A DNA stretch of 24,389 bases from contig JAEZAM010000068.1 of assembly GCA_023430465.1 (NCBI GenBank), positions 1 to 24,389 of the forward strand, read 5' to 3'. Origin of the DNA: Bacteroidota bacterium. GTDB lineage: Bacteria; Bacteroidota; Bacteroidia; Chitinophagales; Chitinophagaceae. Numbering within the stretch: position 1 is the first letter of the stretch; the number at the start of each line of letters is the position of its first letter. Made by a program: the position numbers and the translations under genes. The notes under the pieces were generated by a model. That model had not been told where the DNA came from, did not search any database, and worked only from the letters and a program-made list of their open reading frames with translations. This document shows positions 22,232-24,389 of the stretch, in pieces.

Positions 22232-22454
22232 CTCCCTTTCTGCTTCATTTCCGGCAGGTTTTTGGATATACTTTAAACCCGGGCAATTTCCGTTTTTTAA
22301 TTTTCACATTTGTGCATAACAAAGCCGTGAACTTGCCTTAGGGATAAGTTATATTTGAGAAGAGGGGGTAAGGCTTCTGTGTATTCAGAAGACGAAAACG
22401 AACCCGGTCATTTACCTCCCGCCGGATTTGGAAATAGCGATAAATTAATCCGCA
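22232..22454 (+). promoter_or_regulatory. phoH leader region with candidate promoter and hairpin
   Basis: This gene-free stretch holds TATATTTG at 22350-22357, an exact TAnnTTTG match, with a TTG 14 nt upstream (shorter than usual). The predicted leader of about 90 nt has a hairpin, CTTCTG (22374-22379)/CAGAAG (22386-22391). Upstream of the box (22232-22349) I see nothing recognisable. Confidence 0.5.
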
Positions 22455-23474
22455 TTGACAGAAACGATCATCAATCTTGAAACCGTGAACCCTATCGAGT
22501 TCTTCGGTGTTAACAATGGCAAACTGGACATCCTAAAAAAGAAATTCCCACTTTTAAAAATCCTTTCCCGGGGAACACAGATAAAACTAAGCGGCGCCCC
22601 GGAACAGATCATCAACGCTCGCGAAAAGATCGAACTCATTGTTTCGTATCTCGAGAAGAACGGGCACATGAGTGAAAATTATTTCGAGCAGGTGCTTGGA
22701 GGCGACGATGCCGAGACGGTCGATCATTTTGTAGAACGTCATCCGAATGAAGTGCTGGTGTTTGGCCCCAATGGCAAATCAGTACGGGCACGCACAGCGA
22801 ACCAGAAAAAAATGGTGCAGGAAGCAGAGAAGAATGACATCGTCTTTGCGATCGGGCCTGCAGGTACCGGTAAAACCTATACGGCGGTCGCATTGGCTGT
22901 ACGTGCGCTGAAAAACAAACAGGTCAAGAAGATCATCCTTACACGACCTGCGGTGGAAGCCGGTGAAAGCCTGGGATTCCTTCCAGGTGATTTGAAGGAA
23001 AAGATCGATCCTTATCTCCGCCCGCTGTATGATGCGCTCGATGATATGATACCTGCCGATAAACTCGGTTACTACATGAGTACCCGCACCATTGAGATCG
23101 CACCGCTTGCGTACATGCGCGGACGTACGCTGGATAACGCCTTCATCATCCTGGATGAGGCACAGAACTCGACGGATCTGCAACTGAAAATGTTCCTCAC
23201 GCGGATCGGTGCAAATGCCAAGGCGATCATCACGGGCGATATGACACAGGTTGACCTGCCGAGAAATCAGCGAAGCGGCCTGGCCACCGCCGTGCGCATC
23301 CTTCAAAACATCGATGGTATTGCGCACATCGAACTCGATGAGGAAGATGTGGTGCGTCACCGACTGGTGAAGCAGATCATACGGGCATACAACAGGGAGC
23401 ATGACCGTGATCAGCCGGAGCCGGAACATAAGCCGCTCACCATTACCAAGAAGGAACACCCGAAACAGGATTAA
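22455..23474 (+). CDS. phoH: PhoH-family ATPase
   Basis: The 339-residue protein is a typical chromosomal PhoH/YbeZ. The N-terminal 75 residues form a KH-like segment (FPLLKILSRGTQIKLSGAPEQI). The ATPase has Walker A GPAGTGKT (134-141), LTRPAVEAGESLGFLPGDL, Walker B IILDEAQN (231-238), and TGDMTQVDLP, the sensor-like motif. The family is linked to RNA metabolism and ribosome maturation with YbeY; exact activity is debated. The start is TTG: no ATG occurs before residue 72, and MTETIINLETVNPIEFFG is conserved-looking. It has its own leader and terminator, so it is probably a single-gene unit. Confidence 0.93.
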   Translation: MTETIINLETVNPIEFFGVNNGKLDILKKKFPLLKILSRGTQIKLSGAPEQIINAREKIELIVSYLEKNGHMSENYFEQVLGGDDAETVDHFVERHPNEVLVFGPNGKSVRARTANQKKMVQEAEKNDIVFAIGPAGTGKTYTAVALAVRALKNKQVKKIILTRPAVEAGESLGFLPGDLKEKIDPYLRPLYDALDDMIPADKLGYYMSTRTIEIAPLAYMRGRTLDNAFIILDEAQNSTDLQLKMFLTRIGANAKAIITGDMTQVDLPRNQRSGLATAVRILQNIDGIAHIELDEEDVVRHRLVKQIIRAYNREHDRDQPEPEHKPLTITKKEHPKQD

Positions 23475-23492
23475 TATTTTGCCATAGAAGTG

Positions 23493-23521
23493 AAGTGCCA
23501 TCAGCCATGGCACTTTTTTTT
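23493..23521 (+). terminator. Intrinsic terminator after phoH
   Basis: AAGTGCCAT (23493-23501) and ATGGCACTT (23507-23515) form a perfect 9-bp stem with a 5-nt loop, running into eight T residues (23514-23521). It begins 18 bp after the phoH stop. Confidence 0.92.
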
Positions 23522-23563
23522 GCCCCGGCAATTCCGTTCTGTGATTAATAACTACTTTTAGAT

Positions 23564-24004
23564 ATGAAATTTATGTTTATCAGTATAGTGGCAGGGCTCT
23601 GCCTCCTCGCCTGTCGCGACAGCGATCGCTCCCAGGACGACAAAGCAGAAACAGATATCAACGCTGCCCGTTATTTCATTCAATATTCCCTGAAACGCGA
23701 TTACGAAAAGGCGAGAACGTACATGCTGCCCGATACGCCAAACATCAATCGTATGGCAGCGATCGAACGCATTCATCTGTCACCCGAAGAAGCAAAAGGC
23801 CTCTCCGGGGCATCCATCAATATTCACAAGGTGAACCGGCTGAATGATTCTACAACGATCATTTCCTATTCCAATTCCTATATGAACAACCATGATACGT
23901 TGCGTGTAAAAAAAGTGGAGGGGAAATGGCTGGTCGATTTCAACTACATCTGGGATCATGACCAGGACAGTACCGCCAGCATCAAAGCTGACACCTTGCG
24001 ATGA
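23564..24004 (+). CDS. Small lipoprotein, DUF4878/NTF2-like
   Basis: The 146-residue protein has a lipobox: hydrophobic FMFISIVAGLCLLA before Cys17. The mature domain begins with a helix pair (AARYFIQYSLKRDYEKARTYM) and ends with strands (DTLRVKKVEGKWLVDFNYIW). This order resembles DUF4878 and other NTF2-like lipoproteins, whose function is unknown. The closing V-x-G-x-W-x-V-D-F strand is the best family hint. A TACTTTTA box (23553-23560) lies 3 nt before the ATG. Its stop overlaps the crcB start by 4 bp (ATGA), so translation is coupled. Confidence 0.75.
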   Translation: MKFMFISIVAGLCLLACRDSDRSQDDKAETDINAARYFIQYSLKRDYEKARTYMLPDTPNINRMAAIERIHLSPEEAKGLSGASINIHKVNRLNDSTTIISYSNSYMNNHDTLRVKKVEGKWLVDFNYIWDHDQDSTASIKADTLR

Positions 24005-24372
24005 TGCGGTATGTGCTGATAGCAGCAGGCGGGGGCGCGATCGGTACCGTGCTGCGTTACCTCAGTCAGCGCGTTGCGGGACAAATGATCCCTTCCGCTT
24101 TCCCCTGGGGTACATTTGCCGTTAATATGATCGGTTGCCTGCTGATCGGGATATGCTGGGGACTGAGTCTACGCTGGCAATCGTTCAGTACAGACTGGAA
24201 AGTATTTTTGATGACAGGGATTTGCGGGGGCTTCACCACCTTTTCGGCATTTACCCTGGAAGGAATGATGCTATTGAAAGAACAACGTGTGGGTCTGTTC
24301 TTCATCTATGTGGGTCTCAGTGTAATCGCGGGTTTACTGGCAACATGGGGAGGGATGAGGATGGTGAGTTGA
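24001..24372 (+). CDS. crcB: Fluoride ion channel CrcB/FluC
   Basis: The 123-residue protein has the length and motifs of the dual-topology fluoride channel: GGGAIGTVLRYL in helix 1, WGTFAVNMIGCLLIG (conserved Asn) in helix 2, GICGGFTTFSAFTLE (the F-box break with Phe residues that line the pore) in helix 3, and a fourth helix near the C-terminus. It exports toxic fluoride from the cytoplasm as a homodimer. It overlaps the lipoprotein gene by 4 bp; the second ATG (24004) is an equal start candidate. No fluoride riboswitch (crcB motif) was recognised in front of the pair. Confidence 0.95.
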   Translation: MMRYVLIAAGGGAIGTVLRYLSQRVAGQMIPSAFPWGTFAVNMIGCLLIGICWGLSLRWQSFSTDWKVFLMTGICGGFTTFSAFTLEGMMLLKEQRVGLFFIYVGLSVIAGLLATWGGMRMVS

Positions 24373-24389
24373 TGCTGGATGCTAGATGC
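24373..24389 (+). repeat. Start of a TGCTGGA/TGCTAGA array after the crcB stop
   Basis: From the base after the TGA stop the sequence reads TGCTGGA, TGCTAGA, TGC and is cut by the window end. It shares GATGCTGGAT and TGCTAGATGC with the sense strand of the hmgA array. Confidence 0.75.

Noticed and set aside
22779..23531. 250-codon minus-strand ORF
   Set aside because: Antisense to phoH and runs through the phoH terminator; the PhoH frame has Walker motifs.
23522..23563. Fluoride riboswitch before the lipoprotein-crcB pair
   Set aside because: The gap to the phoH terminator is only about 42 bp and no pseudoknot pattern is recognisable.

Overview
The window looks like a chromosomal segment of a Bacteroidota bacterium, most likely in or near the Chitinophagaceae. 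The support is a TonB-dependent receptor with an N-terminal carboxypeptidase-regulatory-like domain, Bacteroidota-style ribosomal proteins and PhoH, almost no Shine-Dalgarno sequences, and repeated matches to the Bacteroidota -7 promoter box TAnnTTTG. No rRNA, tRNA or CRISPR array was seen.

Layout. 78-2027 (+) is a secreted MORN-repeat/TPR protein. 4341 to 2051 (-) is a run of four small genes: a membrane protein, an unknown protein, a GNAT acetyltransferase and a DUF1579-like protein. 5828 to 4471 (-) holds a VOC-fold protein and an orphan PhnD-like binding protein. 9898 to 5942 (-) is the alpha ribosomal operon infA-rpmJ-rpsM-rpsK-rpsD-rpoA-rplQ, closed by a strong intrinsic terminator; its spacers are long and rich in inverted repeats. 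10414 to 10025 (-) is an unknown protein. 11746 to 10589 (-) is homogentisate 1,2-dioxygenase. 12820 to 11784 (-) encodes two exported small proteins, and 13914 to 12932 (-) a DUF1801 protein plus a methyltransferase. 14169-14666 (+) is a YfcE-type phosphoesterase, abutting a four-helix membrane protein (-). A PD40 propeller protein (-) diverges from a TPR lipoprotein-rpe pair (+). An intact IS4-family insertion sequence (18141-19549) with a 9-bp target duplication lies between rpe and a TonB-dependent receptor. phoH, a small lipoprotein and crcB/fluC follow.

Working together: the alpha operon is translation/transcription core; rpe (pentose phosphate) and hmgA (tyrosine/phenylalanine catabolism) are metabolic; PhoH and CrcB are stress/ion functions. 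Most other genes are single units without pathway neighbours.

The most unusual signal is not protein-coding. Arrays of about 7-bp degenerate repeats sit immediately after stop codons (hmgA, rpe, crcB, rpsD, TonB receptor). Two of them form composite elements: an A-rich arm, a GC-richer core sharing GCTGTAT, then T-rich heptamers able to pair back with the arm. The IS has inserted into another T-rich heptamer array. Several genes also have a -7-like box only 3-4 nt before the start codon, which suggests leaderless mRNAs. No clear new defence or biosynthetic system was found.
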